From positions 1 to 57,458 of the forward strand of contig NZ_JAEPBH010000030.1 of the NCBI RefSeq assembly GCF_016632365.1: 57,458 nucleotides of DNA, written 5' to 3'. A model generated the notes under the pieces. The model did no database searches. It had not been told where the DNA came from and worked only from the letters and a program-made list of their open reading frames with translations. This DNA is from Tenebrionibacter intestinalis. Its GTDB lineage: Bacteria; Pseudomonadota; Gammaproteobacteria; Enterobacterales; Enterobacteriaceae. Positions 28,830 through 39,487 of the stretch are shown here, piece after piece. Numbering within the stretch: the stretch's first letter is position 1; each line of letters begins with the position of its first letter. A program made the translations under genes and the position numbers.

Positions 28830-29951
28830 TCACGGGCGTAGCGCCAGCACGGGCAGCGCCACCAATGCCATCACCCAGAACAAACCATTTTCCAGATGTT
28901 GGTAAAGGTAGCCGGAAAACATTGTCATCACCGCCATACCGCCGCCCATGGCCACGGCAGAATAGATAGCCTGTAACCGAATAACGTCGCTGTCGTGGCG
29001 CGCGGAAATGTAGCGTATCGCCGCCAGATGACATACGGTAAAGCTGCCGCAGTGCAAAACCTGCATTACAATAAGCCACGCCAGCGCGGCGCTCCAGCCC
29101 ATCAACCCCCAACGAACCACGCTGCACAGACAGGATAAAAGCAGCAAATCCCGCACGCTCCAGCGCTGGAAAAGACGGTGACCGATCGCAAAAATAACGA
29201 TTTCAGCCGCCACGCCAAGTGACCATAAGTAGCCAATAGCCGTCGAAGAATACCCTTCTTTTTGCCAGTAAATTGCGCTGAAGCCATAATAAGCGGCATG
29301 TGCCCCCTGTAGCAGCGTTACACAGGTGAAAAGCCGCCAGTTTTCGCTAAAAAGCCGTCGCCATGCCGGCCAGCCGACGCTTTCCTGCGACAGTGCGCCC
29401 CCCCTGGGCATAACTGACGGGCGCAGCAGCATGCCGCCCAGCATGGCGGCGATACCTGCCGTCAGCACGAACAATATGACCTGATAGCCAAACAACGTCT
29501 CCAGCTTGCCTGTTATGGACGACCCCATGACAAACGCCAGCGATCCCCACAGCCGCACCCGGCCATAATCCATGTTGATTTGCTGTTGCCAGGTCCCAGC
29601 CAGGGCATCCGTCAACGGCACCAGCGGTGAAAAGAAGAAGTTAAAACCTACCATGACCAGCAATAACCACGCCGCGCTGGCGCCCCACCAGAAAGCGACG
29701 GTGAAAATCAGCGTTAGCAAAGCGAGCAGGCGCAGCGCCTGGACCAGATGGGCAGGGGTTTTGACGACAGGCGCCAGCAGCAGGCTACCAAGAAAGCGCG
29801 CCGCCAGTCCTGCCCCCAACAGCAGCCCGATAGCTTCAGCCCCCAGCCCAACGCCCTTAAGCCAAACGCTCCAGAAGGGTAAGAAGACGCCGTAGCTAAA
29901 AAAGTACGTAAAGTAACCAAGCGCCAGCCAGCGCGGGGATTGCAAAACCAT
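28830..29951 (-). CDS. hcaT: MFS transporter HcaT (3-phenylpropionate-type)
   Basis: A 373-residue major facilitator protein with about 12 membrane helices. The start MVLQSPRWLALGYFTYFFSYG and the motifs GAHAAYYGFSAIYW and VLHCGSFTVCHLAA closely match E. coli HcaT (379 aa). HcaT is thought to import 3-phenylpropionate. The hca catabolic genes that neighbour it in E. coli are not here, so it may stand alone. It is 64 bases downstream of the YnfC-like gene. Confidence 0.9.
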   Translation of the reverse strand: MVLQSPRWLALGYFTYFFSYGVFLPFWSVWLKGVGLGAEAIGLLLGAGLAARFLGSLLLAPVVKTPAHLVQALRLLALLTLIFTVAFWWGASAAWLLLVMVGFNFFFSPLVPLTDALAGTWQQQINMDYGRVRLWGSLAFVMGSSITGKLETLFGYQVILFVLTAGIAAMLGGMLLRPSVMPRGGALSQESVGWPAWRRLFSENWRLFTCVTLLQGAHAAYYGFSAIYWQKEGYSSTAIGYLWSLGVAAEIVIFAIGHRLFQRWSVRDLLLLSCLCSVVRWGLMGWSAALAWLIVMQVLHCGSFTVCHLAAIRYISARHDSDVIRLQAIYSAVAMGGGMAVMTMFSGYLYQHLENGLFWVMALVALPVLALRP

Positions 29952-30015
29952 AAACCCTCCCTGTGAAGAGCCGATACTCTGGCAGAGGCCGGGTCAACAG
30001 GCAAGCGCAGACGCT

Positions 30016-30753
30016 TCAGTAATAGGTTGTGGTGTAGCGAATTTGCTGGTGTTCTGTCTCTGTTGCGCCCCCCTGTATCAGTGTGTCCACGACGAAATCG
30101 CAAACGCTGGGGTTGCCCTTTTTATCGTAATGGCACTTTTTCAACGCCTGATAAAACGGCACGCCATTATCCAAACCTTGAGTAATAAAATCCCACGGTT
30201 CGGCCAGTTTACGTTTAGGGACGGTAATAAGCAGCACATCGTGTTCTTCACCGTAAAATACCGTACTTTCAGGCATCCCTTCCGGCGTATAAAAATATTC
30301 TTTATAAACCCAGGCGTTACGGGCGTCCTTCACTTTGACCAACAGGTTTTTATCATAAATGTACAGTTTGCTGACCGGGCTGGCGCTGTTAGTGGTGCCG
30401 ACTATCTGGCAGGCTTTATTCAACACGATGGTGTTGCGTTTGTCCCGGGCGGAAACCAGCGTGTTGGAATTATCCGCGCGCGCCAGCCTGATGCTCTGCC
30501 CATTGACAAAATCCATACGTTCATACTCCTTAAGACAACCGTGCAGGTCAAAGCGTCCTTTAGCGATAGTCAACTGCCCTTCATCGCTACCAAGCAGCAC
30601 CTGTTCGAAATTTTTTACGCGCCCGCGCAACGCATCAAACTCCAGCTCATTAGAGAGGCTGGCCATCGCTGGCTGAAACGGCGCTAACGTCTCATTCCCC
30701 CTGACCGGGCCAGCAATCAGGGCAGCAGTGAGACATAGCTGAATTTTGTTCAT
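30016..30753 (-). CDS. YnfC-like (UPF0257) exported protein lacking a lipobox Cys
   Basis: 245 residues from the ATG at 30753, chosen for its GGAG ribosome-binding site. The pattern FQPAMASLSNELEFDALRGRVKNF near the N-terminus and CHYDKKGNPSVCDFVV plus YTTTYY at the end match the E. coli lipoprotein YnfC. The signal peptide is present (MNKIQLCLTAALIAG) but no Cys follows it: the site reads AGPVRGNET. The protein is thus predicted to be soluble periplasmic, or the lipobox has been lost. It is 64 bases upstream of hcaT. The function of the family is unknown. Confidence 0.7.
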   Translation of the reverse strand: MNKIQLCLTAALIAGPVRGNETLAPFQPAMASLSNELEFDALRGRVKNFEQVLLGSDEGQLTIAKGRFDLHGCLKEYERMDFVNGQSIRLARADNSNTLVSARDKRNTIVLNKACQIVGTTNSASPVSKLYIYDKNLLVKVKDARNAWVYKEYFYTPEGMPESTVFYGEEHDVLLITVPKRKLAEPWDFITQGLDNGVPFYQALKKCHYDKKGNPSVCDFVVDTLIQGGATETEHQQIRYTTTYY

Positions 30754-31155
30754 AACGCTCCGCACTCTCCTCTGGCCGAAAAATCACAGTCCGGCACATA
30801 AGCATAGCCGCAATAACGCCCGCCAGCCGCGTGCGTCTTTTTGCTCTGCAAACTGAGTTGCGCGGCGCATCGCTCAGGGACGGAAAACGAACAAGGCAGG
30901 CAAAGCGGGCATATTTATAAACAGGCGGATGGCTGACGGGTAAAAAAGCAGCCACCGCTGAGCAAAAGAGAATGACAGAGATAACGGGATAAAATTGCGG
31001 CGCGGTAAAACGCCGCAACGCTGTCGCCGGGGCAATTGCCTTCGGCCTGCAGTGCCCGCAAAGTAAACAGGGAAACTCAACGCATTGTTTTTCATCCAAC
31101 CGCACCAAAGCGGGCAACGCCACGTTTTGCCATCGTGAGCGAAGCTGGCGGGATG
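30754..31155. other. Intergenic region with hairpins and repeat copy
   Basis: About 400 bases with no supported gene. A perfect hairpin TTGCGGCG-8-CGCCGCAA lies at 30995-31018 and repeat copy C follows. This is the left junction of the urease island. Confidence 0.5.
31066..31114. repeat. Dispersed palindromic repeat, copy C (core only)
   Basis: CAGGGAAACTCAACGCATTG followed by TTTTTCATCC and GCACCAAAG aligns with the core of copy A (20826-20870) at roughly 70 percent. The flanking blocks are missing. Confidence 0.5.
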
Positions 31156-32184
31156 CTAGCTTTGCGTTGATAATTTATCGTAACCTCGCAGATAATAATT
31201 AATAACAGAGACCAGCCAGCAAAGAATAAAGAGGCTAACCACCCAATATCCCATTTCCCCCAGGTGTTCGTTTAACCGCGCAATACCTTCCCAGGGCGCC
31301 CCGGTTAACGACAGTTTGTCAGTGATTAGGCCAATGGCCTCGACACCGCCAATAAACACCGCAATTATCACCGATACCGCCGTTATCGTCATGTTGTAGT
31401 AAAGCTTGCGCACTGGCGTGGAGAAGGCCCATCCGTAAGCGCCAATCATGACAAAGTTATCAATAGTATCAATAAGCACCATCCCTGAAGCGAACAGCGC
31501 GGGAAATAGCATAATACTCCAGAGATTCACGCCCTGCCCGGCGCTTGCGGCTGAAATACCCAGTAATCCCACCTCGGTAGCCGTATCAAACCCTAACCCA
31601 AATAAAAATCCAATCAGATACATATGCCAGCTTTTATTTACCATCCTGAACAGTGAACGAAATAACGCTGTCAACACGCCGCCTTTATTGACGACTTCAT
31701 CCAGTGTCTGGTGGGGAAGAAGCTCGCCAGATTTAACTTTACGAAAAGTTTGCCAGACGGAAATTAATACCATCAAATTAATAAACGCCACCGCCAGCAA
31801 AAATAAGGATGAAACTAACGTTCCAATTACTCCCCCTGTTTCATGAAACCATTCCATTTGTCTGCTAAACATCATGGCGGTTGCGGCAATAGCCGCAGAA
31901 GCCATAACCACAATAGTGGAATGCCCAAGTGAGAAGAAGGTGCCAACGGCAACAGGCGCTTTTCCCTGCTGCATTAGTTTTCGCGTTACATTATCTATTG
32001 CAGCAATATGGTCTGCATCTACAGCATGACGTAAACCAAAGCTATACGCGAGTAATGCTGTACCCATTAATGTCGTATTGTCACGAAAAACGGCCAGCGC
32101 CAGCAGCCAAACGACAATATTTATTACTACTATTCCTGACAACAAATAAATGGCGCGGTGTCGCCATTCAAAGCGCTGCGTCAT
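31156..32184 (-). CDS. nixA: Nickel permease of the NiCoT (NixA/HoxN) family
   Basis: A 342-residue inner-membrane protein with about eight helices. The NiCoT signature is intact: RHAVDADHIAAIDN in helix II, LGHSTIVV, and LGFDTATEVGLLG. It imports Ni2+ with high affinity for the urease metallocentre. As the last gene of ureABCEFGD-yut-nixA, 46 bases after yut, it matches the layout in Yersinia. Confidence 0.92.
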   Translation of the reverse strand: MTQRFEWRHRAIYLLSGIVVINIVVWLLALAVFRDNTTLMGTALLAYSFGLRHAVDADHIAAIDNVTRKLMQQGKAPVAVGTFFSLGHSTIVVMASAAIAATAMMFSRQMEWFHETGGVIGTLVSSLFLLAVAFINLMVLISVWQTFRKVKSGELLPHQTLDEVVNKGGVLTALFRSLFRMVNKSWHMYLIGFLFGLGFDTATEVGLLGISAASAGQGVNLWSIMLFPALFASGMVLIDTIDNFVMIGAYGWAFSTPVRKLYYNMTITAVSVIIAVFIGGVEAIGLITDKLSLTGAPWEGIARLNEHLGEMGYWVVSLFILCWLVSVINYYLRGYDKLSTQS

Positions 32185-32230
32185 AAGGTTGCTCCTTTAT
32201 TTAATCATATTCATTCAACAGGCATTACTG

Positions 32231-33211
32231 TTACGATTGAGTAGTTGGGATCACGTTTGGATTGGCGATTAAAAACAACCAACAGGTGACAACAAAAGGC
32301 ATGGTCAAAGGCGGAATACCTAGTGGAACAAGTAAAGTGTTAAATGCGCCCTGCACCAGAACGGTAAAAATAACGCCGATAAAGATATAACCCAGAACAT
32401 GCCAACCGGAGGGCTTGTAAACCGACCCTAACGCCAGCGCCGTAAGGACCGCGCTAAAAACATATAAACCTGAAGACACAGGCTGAGGAGCGGCGCCAAT
32501 CAATAGCGCGGCCGCAACCGCCAGCAGCGCGGCCATAAGGGCCAGCAACATAGCGCGCAGCGATGAAACGGCTAACCCCAGCATGACCAGTAAACCTTCC
32601 GGCGCATTGCTGGATAAAAATACCTGCGAGGCTCCGTGCAAAGCGCTGGTGATAATCGGTAACATACCAGGATAACTATCGGCCAGTTCATAGTTGGAAG
32701 GCATCGCCGGCGCGGGTAGCCCAATATGATGAAGCTGTCCGAAAGGGTAACTGGCCAGTAAGACTATCCAGGTCGTTAACACAAAAGGAGCGGTTAACAC
32801 TGAAACGTCCCATGTCCGGAGCAGTTTTTTCAAACCAACGGTTACGATAACCGAGATAACGCCGCTAAATATCACCACAACCCATAAAAAGGGGGTTGCC
32901 TGCAAAAAAGTCGGAAGCGCAGTCCCCACCAGACAACCATTATAGCCATACAACCCGGCGCGCAGCGTTTCGCGCTCGTTGACCAACCATGCCGCGCTAA
33001 GCGTCGCAACGACGGTGCCCAGCAGGCTGCCGATAACAACCTGCGGCAGCCCTTCGCCATATGCCCCGACAGCAATAGCAATAAAAAATAACAGCCCGGT
33101 AAGCGGGTTATTTTGAAACATCACCTGCGAGCAACCACGCAATACCATATCGACAAAAGCAACGGATCGATGGCGAGCCCGTAGCGCATCCCATAAAAGT
33201 ATTTTATCCAT
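32231..33211 (-). CDS. yut: Urea transporter Yut
   Basis: 326 residues from the ATG at 33211 (MDKILLWDALRARHRSV; the longer frame runs into ureD). It is an integral membrane protein of the UT/SLC14 channel family with two homologous halves: MFQNNPLTGLLFFIAI and GYNGCLVGTALPTF in the first half, VFLSSNAPEGLLVMLGLAVSS and LYVFSAVLTALALG in the second. It carries urea into the cell. It starts 17 bases after ureD. Confidence 0.92.
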   Translation of the reverse strand: MDKILLWDALRARHRSVAFVDMVLRGCSQVMFQNNPLTGLLFFIAIAVGAYGEGLPQVVIGSLLGTVVATLSAAWLVNERETLRAGLYGYNGCLVGTALPTFLQATPFLWVVVIFSGVISVIVTVGLKKLLRTWDVSVLTAPFVLTTWIVLLASYPFGQLHHIGLPAPAMPSNYELADSYPGMLPIITSALHGASQVFLSSNAPEGLLVMLGLAVSSLRAMLLALMAALLAVAAALLIGAAPQPVSSGLYVFSAVLTALALGSVYKPSGWHVLGYIFIGVIFTVLVQGAFNTLLVPLGIPPLTMPFVVTCWLFLIANPNVIPTTQS

Positions 33212-33228
33212 ATTAATAACCTGAAAAA

Positions 33229-34176
33229 TCAACGCCAGATAAAAGGCGCAGGCAGCGTTATGCCCAGTATTTCTTCGCGCGCTATACGCCAAAAAAGGCG
33301 TATTGCCGCTTTCACCTGCGGAGATTCTTTTCCTAAAGCTTTAAAAATAAGACCGCACTCGTTTGGTAAGCGGCTCACGCCGCAGGCAAGGCCAGCCGCT
33401 TCGTCATAAAGCGGCGTTATACGATCGATAATGCGCTGATGATGGCAGGCGGGCGTCAGCAATATCACATTCCCAAACACATCGAATGGCCCCATGACTG
33501 CGGGTGTGTTAAGAGGCTGTTTACCCGGCTCCAGCACATAGCGCTCGGTAAAAAGCGGGTTGCCCTCGTGGCTGCTGGCGCAAATATGCGACGAGTACAC
33601 ATCAAACCGAAAGCCGCGATCGGCATCGTGGTGTTTGCGGCCCGACATCAATATCTCGGCGTAAATCAGCGTTGCAGTAGGGTGTAGAGTAATGCGGGTA
33701 TCGGAAATAAAGCGTGAACCGCAGTGCGGGATCACCTGTTCGGGTATGACTTCAAGGTAGCTACCCTCGTCAAGGGTGATAGTCTGCATCTGCGCTGCAT
33801 AATTGTTTTCCATTGCATGAATCTTGGTTGCCGACTGTGTGGTCACATGCCCACAGGCCTGCGCGGCGACATGGATATCCATCGCCAGCCGGTCCCCTTG
33901 CAGGACACAGCCAGAGGTAGAGATAACAAACACACACGGCATGTGCGGCATCATCTCGTCCCAGTACAGGGCGCGCTGCACCAAAAAGGGGACTCTTCTG
34001 TCCACCTGTTTCAATACGCTACGTTGCCCGCTCACGGCGAACATCATACGCAGATAACCTGTTTTTCCCACGCTCCCGCTGGCCATTTGCGGCGGCTCAT
34101 CCTGGTAAGCCGCCAGTTCGGGGAGATCGGCGCCAGGTTGACTGACGCGCATCACAGCTTCGTTAATACGTGTCAT
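33229..34176 (-). CDS. ureD: Urease accessory protein UreD (UreH)
   Basis: A 315-residue protein. It has family features such as [25 protein letters not shown] and [14 protein letters not shown]. UreD with UreF and UreG forms the complex that loads nickel on apo-urease. The start overlaps the ureG stop by 4 bases (ATGA), so the two are coupled. In this operon it is last of the accessory set, unlike Klebsiella where ureD comes first. Confidence 0.95.
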   Translation of the reverse strand: MTRINEAVMRVSQPGADLPELAAYQDEPPQMASGSVGKTGYLRMMFAVSGQRSVLKQVDRRVPFLVQRALYWDEMMPHMPCVFVISTSGCVLQGDRLAMDIHVAAQACGHVTTQSATKIHAMENNYAAQMQTITLDEGSYLEVIPEQVIPHCGSRFISDTRITLHPTATLIYAEILMSGRKHHDADRGFRFDVYSSHICASSHEGNPLFTERYVLEPGKQPLNTPAVMGPFDVFGNVILLTPACHHQRIIDRITPLYDEAAGLACGVSRLPNECGLIFKALGKESPQVKAAIRLFWRIAREEILGITLPAPFIWR

Positions 34177-34808
34177 AAAGGCATAGCCGCAGTATGTGTA
34201 AACAGGAAATCACGCATGATCATATCAACCAGCGCATCAATACCTTCTCCTGTTTTGCAGTTAGTGAGAATATAAGGACGCAAACCGCGCACCACGCGGG
34301 TATCATGCTCCATCACCTCCAGGCTGGCGCCGACATAAGGCGCCAAATCGATTTTGTTAATGACCAGAATATCGGCCTGTACCAGCCCCGGGCCATTTTT
34401 ACGCGGTATTTTTTCTCCTTCAGCAACATCAATAACGTAAATATAAAAATCCGCCAGCGCCGGGCTGAAGGTTAATGTCAGGTTATCGCCGCCGCTTTCG
34501 ATCATGACGACATCGCTTTGTGGGAAGCGCGCCTCCATTTCTTCAACAGCCGCAATATTCATACTTGGATCCTCACGAACGGCAGTATGTGGACACGCGC
34601 CCGTCTCCACGCCCACTATTTTCTCTTCATCCAGAATGCCTTTCAGAGTGCGTTTAACCTGCTTTGCATCTTCAGTCGTGACGATATCATTGGTAATAAT
34701 CAGGGGCTGAATGCCACGCGCGATCAGGCGTGGCGTAATAACCTCAATAATGGCGGTTTTGCCTGAACCAACCGGTCCGCCAATACCAATACGGGTAATC
34801 TTCTTCAT
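34173..34808 (-). CDS. ureG: Urease accessory GTPase UreG
   Basis: 211 residues from the ATG at 34808 ([19 protein letters not shown]). It is a SIMIBI-class GTPase with the P-loop [10 protein letters not shown], the metal-binding Cys-Pro-His motif ([13 protein letters not shown]) and [13 protein letters not shown], and [14 protein letters not shown] hydrolysis drives nickel delivery. It starts 22 bases after ureF. Confidence 0.97.
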   Translation of the reverse strand: MKKITRIGIGGPVGSGKTAIIEVITPRLIARGIQPLIITNDIVTTEDAKQVKRTLKGILDEEKIVGVETGACPHTAVREDPSMNIAAVEEMEARFPQSDVVMIESGGDNLTLTFSPALADFYIYVIDVAEGEKIPRKNGPGLVQADILVINKIDLAPYVGASLEVMEHDTRVVRGLRPYILTNCKTGEGIDALVDMIMRDFLFTHTAAMPL

Positions 34809-34830
34809 TTGTCTTCCTCGTTCTGGCAGG

Positions 34831-35517
34831 TTAATTGCTGAACAAACGCGTAAAGGCTGCGACATGTAGCGCTGCTAATACATCTGTCACAGGCGCATAA
34901 GACGACATCTGTTCGATCCCGCCGCTCTCAGCTTCATCGCAAAATACCTCTGCATCCTGATTAAGCTGAAACAATATGCGTTGAGTCTCTATATGCGTGA
35001 CGCGCATCAGGCGCATGGCCGCGCTAAGTATGGTCATAGCCACGCCGTAATGGTGCATGACAATGACCTCGCGTGGGCTGGCGCCCAGCGCGGTCATAAC
35101 AAGCGCTTGCGTCACCGGGTAAGTGCCAGCGGCATAGCCGCGCTTAATTTGCTCAAGCCACCAGCCCATCAACGGTTCTTTACACACGTCAACGGCCATT
35201 TCCGCCAACTTTTTGCCCATCCGCACGACCATCGTGCGGCTTTCTTCATTCAGCTTGCGGTTAAACAACGCCCAGTCATTGGTGATTGCCGCTTCACAGT
35301 CCCCCTCCCGCAATGCCCGGCAGGTGGCGGCCACAGCACGGCTATCGCCTGACGCGGCTTGTTGCAGCGCGGTATAAGTAAATGACGTTAACGTAGCGAC
35401 ATCGTGCACAATGCCGGCCTGAATTGCCGATTCAACGCCGCTGGAAAATGAAAATGCGCCTACCGGCAAAACGGAGTCGGAAAACTGCATAATGCGGATA
35501 AGTTGTATGGCATTCAT
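34831..35517 (-). CDS. ureF: Urease accessory protein UreF
   Basis: A 228-residue helical protein with the family N-terminus [20 protein letters not shown] and the C-terminal part [18 protein letters not shown]. It gates UreG during urease activation. The start overlaps the ureE stop by 4 bases (ATGA). Confidence 0.95.
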   Translation of the reverse strand: MNAIQLIRIMQFSDSVLPVGAFSFSSGVESAIQAGIVHDVATLTSFTYTALQQAASGDSRAVAATCRALREGDCEAAITNDWALFNRKLNEESRTMVVRMGKKLAEMAVDVCKEPLMGWWLEQIKRGYAAGTYPVTQALVMTALGASPREVIVMHHYGVAMTILSAAMRLMRVTHIETQRILFQLNQDAEVFCDEAESGGIEQMSSYAPVTDVLAALHVAAFTRLFSN

Positions 35518-36110
35518 GACATTTTAAGCGCCTGCTGATGGTTAAAATCGCTATCGACATGAACATGCGTCGCTGAATCTTCTGCCCCACCAAACAATAG
35601 TCGTGCTTCAGACTGGGTGAGATGGGGCAAAATAGTTTCACCCTTCACAAATGAGTAAGGCAGCGCGTGAAAACCATGCGTTTTCATTACTGAATCCACT
35701 ATCCGGGTCGCAACGGTAATGGGCACAAATATGCGATGGCCTTTGATAACCGATTTCCAGTGTTGATTGCCAAGCGCATGGCCCAGCTCAAACGCGGTTT
35801 GCAACACGGTCTCGCAATCGCTTTCCAGCAGAGACGATAAATGAATAACCATCACATCGCGCAGAGTTATCTGCACCACCACAGCATAGTTACGCACCTC
35901 ATCCCATAGCAGCACATCGCCATCGCCAGGCAACTGGTGACGATCGAGGGAGATACCTATTTCCTGCCCATCGCGCGTTGTTTTACGACAGCGGCTTTTC
36001 TGCGCCTCCCACTGTGACAACACCAGAATATCCACCGTTGCCTGTTGCAGACGTTGTTGCCAGAGCGCTTCTTTTTTGACATTCCCGAGTATTTTTTCAA
36101 TGACAATCAT
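35514..36110 (-). CDS. ureE: Urease accessory nickel chaperone UreE
   Basis: A 198-residue metallochaperone. The N-terminal peptide-binding domain has [19 protein letters not shown], and the second domain contains [11 protein letters not shown], holding a metal-site His. The C-terminal tail has only a few His ([13 protein letters not shown]), unlike the His-rich tail of Klebsiella UreE, so nickel storage capacity should be lower. It lies 10 bases after ureC. Confidence 0.93.
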   Translation of the reverse strand: MIVIEKILGNVKKEALWQQRLQQATVDILVLSQWEAQKSRCRKTTRDGQEIGISLDRHQLPGDGDVLLWDEVRNYAVVVQITLRDVMVIHLSSLLESDCETVLQTAFELGHALGNQHWKSVIKGHRIFVPITVATRIVDSVMKTHGFHALPYSFVKGETILPHLTQSEARLLFGGAEDSATHVHVDSDFNHQQALKMS

Positions 36111-36120
36111 CAGTCAGCTC

Positions 36121-37836
36121 CTAACTGAAGAAATAGCGTTGGTTAAGAACCGTATTTTTTACGGGCGGTACTGTCGCGTGCTCGCCATTTACCCTCACGG
36201 AGAAAGTTTCTGGATCCACCTCTATATTCGGCATTTCTGCATTGCGCACCATGTCCTGCTTTGATATAGCCCGACAGTTTTGAACGGCCATCACCTGGCG
36301 CTCAAGCGCCAGCTTCTCCCTGATGCCGTCATCCAGCGCAGCAGCGGAGACAAAAGTGACGCAGGTTTCCTGCAGCAATTTCCCCATCGCCCCAAACATT
36401 GGGCGATAGAATGTCGGCTGTGGCGTTGTTAGCGAAGCGTTCGGATCGCCCATCACCGCCCAGTTAATCATGCCGCCTTTAATAACCAGCTTTGGCTTAA
36501 CGCCAAAAAAGCGCGGTTCCCACAGCACCAGATCGGCCATTTTGCCTGTTTCAACCGATCCCAATACGTGGCTAATGCCTTGAGCGATAGCCGGGTTAAT
36601 GGTGATTTTCGCGACATAACGCAATACGCGGAAATTATCGTTACCCGCCGCGTCCTCAGGCAGCTTGCCGCGCGCCATCTTCATGGCATGCGCAGTCTGC
36701 ATGACGCGCTGCCAGTTCTCGCCAACGCGCCCCATCGCCTGTGAATCACTGGAAAACATCGACAACACGCCAATATCATGCAGGACATTTTCCGCAGCGA
36801 TAGTTTCCGGCCGAACCCGGCTTTCAGAAAACGCGACGTCAGCCGGCACGTTTGGATTGAGGTTATGGCACACCATGATCATATCGAACAGCTCAGCCTG
36901 GCTGTTGATGCCAAACGGTAGCGTCGGGTTAGTTGAGCTGGGCAAGACATTCATCAAAGCCGCAACTTTAATGATATCCGGCGAATGTCCGCCTCCTGCG
37001 CCTTCGGTATGAAAAGTGTGGATTGTCCGGCCTTCGAAAGCCTCTATCGTATCTTCGACGTATCCCCCTTCATTCAGGCTATCCGTATGTACAGCAACCT
37101 GGATATCCATATCGTCGGCAACGCGCAGAGCCTGGCGCAATGCTGAGTTGGTAGCACCCCAGTCTTCATGCACCTTCAGCCCGGCAGCCCCGGCGCGAAC
37201 TTGTTCTGCCAGCGGCGCAGCGTGCGAGGCATGGCCCTTACCTAATATCCCAACGTTAACGGGCAACCCCTCAAAGGCGCGTAACATTCGGTGGATATGC
37301 CAGGGTCCGGCAGTGACGGTGGTGCCGTTAGTGCCATCGGTCGGCCCAACGCCGCCGCCAAAGAACGTGGTAACGCCGTTGGATAATGCATGCTCCGCCT
37401 GCTGCGGAGAAATAAAATGGATATGGGTATCAATACCCGCCGCAGTCAATATCAAATGCTCGCCCGATATAGCGTCTGTGCTCACCCCCACAACCATTCC
37501 AGGCGTAACGCCGTCCATCATATCGGGGTTGCCGCTTTTACCTATTCCGACGATACGACCATTTTTAATCCCCACATCCGCTTTAACCACACCTTGCCGG
37601 GCATCGAGAATGGTTACGTTGGTTATGACCAGATCAAGAACGCTCTCGCTGGTCAGCCGGTTATTGGCGCCCATACCATCACGCAGAGACTTTCCCCCTC
37701 CATAGACGGCTTCCTCGCCATAGCCACGTAAATCCTTTTCTATTTCGATAAATAATTGCGTATCGCCCAGGCGAATTTTATCGCCGGTAGTTGGGCCAAA
37801 TAACCCTGCATATTCTTGTCTGGAAATTGTTGGCAT
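36121..37836 (-). CDS. ureC: Urease alpha subunit UreC
   Basis: A 571-residue catalytic subunit that hydrolyses urea to ammonia and carbamate. Nickel ligands and catalytic residues are all present: His138 and His140 (DTHIHF), the carbamylated Lys221 and His223 (GLKVHEDWG), His250 (VAVHTDS), His276 (TFHTEG), His324 (MVCHNLNP, mobile flap) and Asp364 (FSSDSQAMG). It looks fully functional. The start is 2 bases after the ureB stop. Confidence 0.98.
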   Translation of the reverse strand: MPTISRQEYAGLFGPTTGDKIRLGDTQLFIEIEKDLRGYGEEAVYGGGKSLRDGMGANNRLTSESVLDLVITNVTILDARQGVVKADVGIKNGRIVGIGKSGNPDMMDGVTPGMVVGVSTDAISGEHLILTAAGIDTHIHFISPQQAEHALSNGVTTFFGGGVGPTDGTNGTTVTAGPWHIHRMLRAFEGLPVNVGILGKGHASHAAPLAEQVRAGAAGLKVHEDWGATNSALRQALRVADDMDIQVAVHTDSLNEGGYVEDTIEAFEGRTIHTFHTEGAGGGHSPDIIKVAALMNVLPSSTNPTLPFGINSQAELFDMIMVCHNLNPNVPADVAFSESRVRPETIAAENVLHDIGVLSMFSSDSQAMGRVGENWQRVMQTAHAMKMARGKLPEDAAGNDNFRVLRYVAKITINPAIAQGISHVLGSVETGKMADLVLWEPRFFGVKPKLVIKGGMINWAVMGDPNASLTTPQPTFYRPMFGAMGKLLQETCVTFVSAAALDDGIREKLALERQVMAVQNCRAISKQDMVRNAEMPNIEVDPETFSVRVNGEHATVPPVKNTVLNQRYFFS

Positions 37837-37838
37837 TT

Positions 37839-38285
37839 TTATTCCTTATCCGTAATGTGAGGCGCCGGCTTCAGAGACTTATAGCCAGACTCTATGGCAC
37901 GTTTAACTTCAACGTCTTTTTTAGCCTGTTTCCCCGCAGCAAAAGTTCCGGCTCCCGTCCAACCATCAACCAGGTTATTAAAACCGTATGTAATTTGTTT
38001 ACCCCCGATGGCAATAAGGGGTACATCAATCTCATCGCCAGGTTCAAAACGGATTGCCGTTGTGGAGGCGATATTCAGACGTCGGCCATAGGCGGCTAAC
38101 CGATCAAATTGCAGCGCTTTATTCACTTCAAAAAAATGAAAGTGGGAGCCAATTTGAATGGGGCGATCGCCTGTATTGCGTACAGTTAATTTAATTTCTG
38201 GTTTTTCAGCGTTAAAAGTTATGGGTTTCCCTGACAGAATATACCCACCCACGGGGGTATACTTCTCTTCATCATTTTTATTCAT
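37839..38285 (-). CDS. ureB: Urease beta subunit UreB
   Basis: A 148-residue structural subunit. The core motif is clear: [43 protein letters not shown]. The C-terminal extension past GAGTF is as in the Yersinia-type three-subunit enzymes. It is 63 bases downstream of ureA. Confidence 0.96.
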   Translation of the reverse strand: MNKNDEEKYTPVGGYILSGKPITFNAEKPEIKLTVRNTGDRPIQIGSHFHFFEVNKALQFDRLAAYGRRLNIASTTAIRFEPGDEIDVPLIAIGGKQITYGFNNLVDGWTGAGTFAAGKQAKKDVEVKRAIESGYKSLKPAPHITDKE

Positions 38286-38348
38286 TAATAGAACCTGTAA
38301 TCACGTTATTATCTTTGTTTACTACCGAAGTGTTACTTTTTGGCGTAC

Positions 38349-38651
38349 CTACTGTATGGGATCGTGGACGGTCACCAGGCGGCTGCCGTCAGTGAATATA
38401 GCTTCGACCTGCACATGGGGAATAAGGTCGGCAACGCCTTCCATAACATCATCCAGACATAATACCTGGCGCGCGTCGTTCATCACTTCTTCAAGCGTTT
38501 TTCCTTCACGCGCTCCCTCAAGCGCGGTTGTCGTGATAATGGCGACCGCTTCCGGGTAATTCAGTTTAATACCTTTAGCTTTACGTTTTATTGCAACCTC
38601 AGCCAGGGTATATACCATCAGCTTCTCTATTTCTCTTGGGGATAACTGCAT
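38349..38651 (-). CDS. ureA: Urease gamma subunit UreA
   Basis: 100 residues from the ATG at 38651 ([14 protein letters not shown], the usual start; an in-frame start 4 codons earlier is less likely). Motifs [33 protein letters not shown] and [12 protein letters not shown] are intact. It is the first gene of the operon, with an AT-rich upstream region that should hold the promoter. Confidence 0.97.
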   Translation of the reverse strand: MQLSPREIEKLMVYTLAEVAIKRKAKGIKLNYPEAVAIITTTALEGAREGKTLEEVMNDARQVLCLDDVMEGVADLIPHVQVEAIFTDGSRLVTVHDPIQ

Positions 38652-39271
38652 ACAACACTCCATTTAAGAAATGGGATTTTTCCATTTCCACGCGTACATT
38701 CTGTTTATTAATAACGGAAATTAATTAATACAACCTTGTATTATTGCGCCGAACAATACCGTAGCACCAACCTGATAATAAAAAAATAAAATTTCTGCTA
38801 TAAGCACGAGTAATCTGTGTTAACTTTAATGTAAAAATGTAATTAATTTTACAATTGGCGGGGATTTATTTTTAGTAATAAAAACGCCCTCCATTAGATA
38901 TTAATGTTTTACTTGCCTTAACTTCCTCTATGCTTTTTTTCCCTGGTTTGTTGATAACGTCTGTAATTTTTGGTCAAACAGGCAAATACCTCCGATCATT
39001 CTCATAATACCGACTCAGGTTTTACCGGGACAGCCATCACGCAGCGCTGCGGCAGTAAATTATTATTTTCCAGACATGGCGTTTCCAGTAAAAGCCGCAT
39101 AATCAAAGTGATATTTTCCGGGATAAAGGCAGAGATCGCTCCCCTGTTACAGTCCGACAGGTTCTTTTAACAGTTCGGTAAGCCGGAATCTGCGCCCAAA
39201 ATCGTCGGGATAATCTCCGGAAACCAGGCAACTGAGTCCGTTAAAATCCATTAACCGGCCATTCTCGTATA
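38652..39271. other. Intergenic region upstream of ureA
   Basis: An AT-rich stretch (38690-38950 especially) that probably holds the ureA promoter. I see no UreR gene or recognisable NikR/Fur/NAC site. ORFs on either strand at 39147-39437 lack family resemblance and ribosome-binding sites. Confidence 0.4.
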
Positions 39272-39487
39272 TTGGTAGGGGCGTTATCAGTCTGTGAAAA
39301 CGGGTACGACAATATGCCATCTGCCACGCAACCCAACGGACAAGCTCGCATAATCGTTCAATACAAGAGAGGCGTAAGCCATGCTGAGCATCTGCACTGG
39401 CTTCCTCTGCCGGAAGCGGGCAGCATGCGGATAACAAACTTTAACCGTTGGGCGTCATGCATCAACGGCCCTGCATATCCCGGCTGA
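39272..39487 (+). pseudogene. Possible C-terminal fragment of a DUF1214-type protein
   Basis: The frame encodes PNGQARIIVQYKRG, then EHLHWLPLPEAGSM. This resembles the end of DUF1214/DUF1254 proteins (DGSxxIyiQ... NWLPaPxGpF). No upstream part of such a gene is present and the C-terminus ends early. It would be a decayed piece of an inserted gene. The similarity is from memory and short, so this is weak. Confidence 0.25.

Noticed and set aside
28510-29127. 205-codon minus-strand ORF
   Set aside because: Mostly an out-of-frame shadow of hcaT extended over an intergenic repeat; composition is not protein-like.
39147-39437. 96-codon minus-strand ORF upstream of ureA
   Set aside because: No family resemblance or ribosome-binding site, and it lies opposite the possible DUF1214 fragment.
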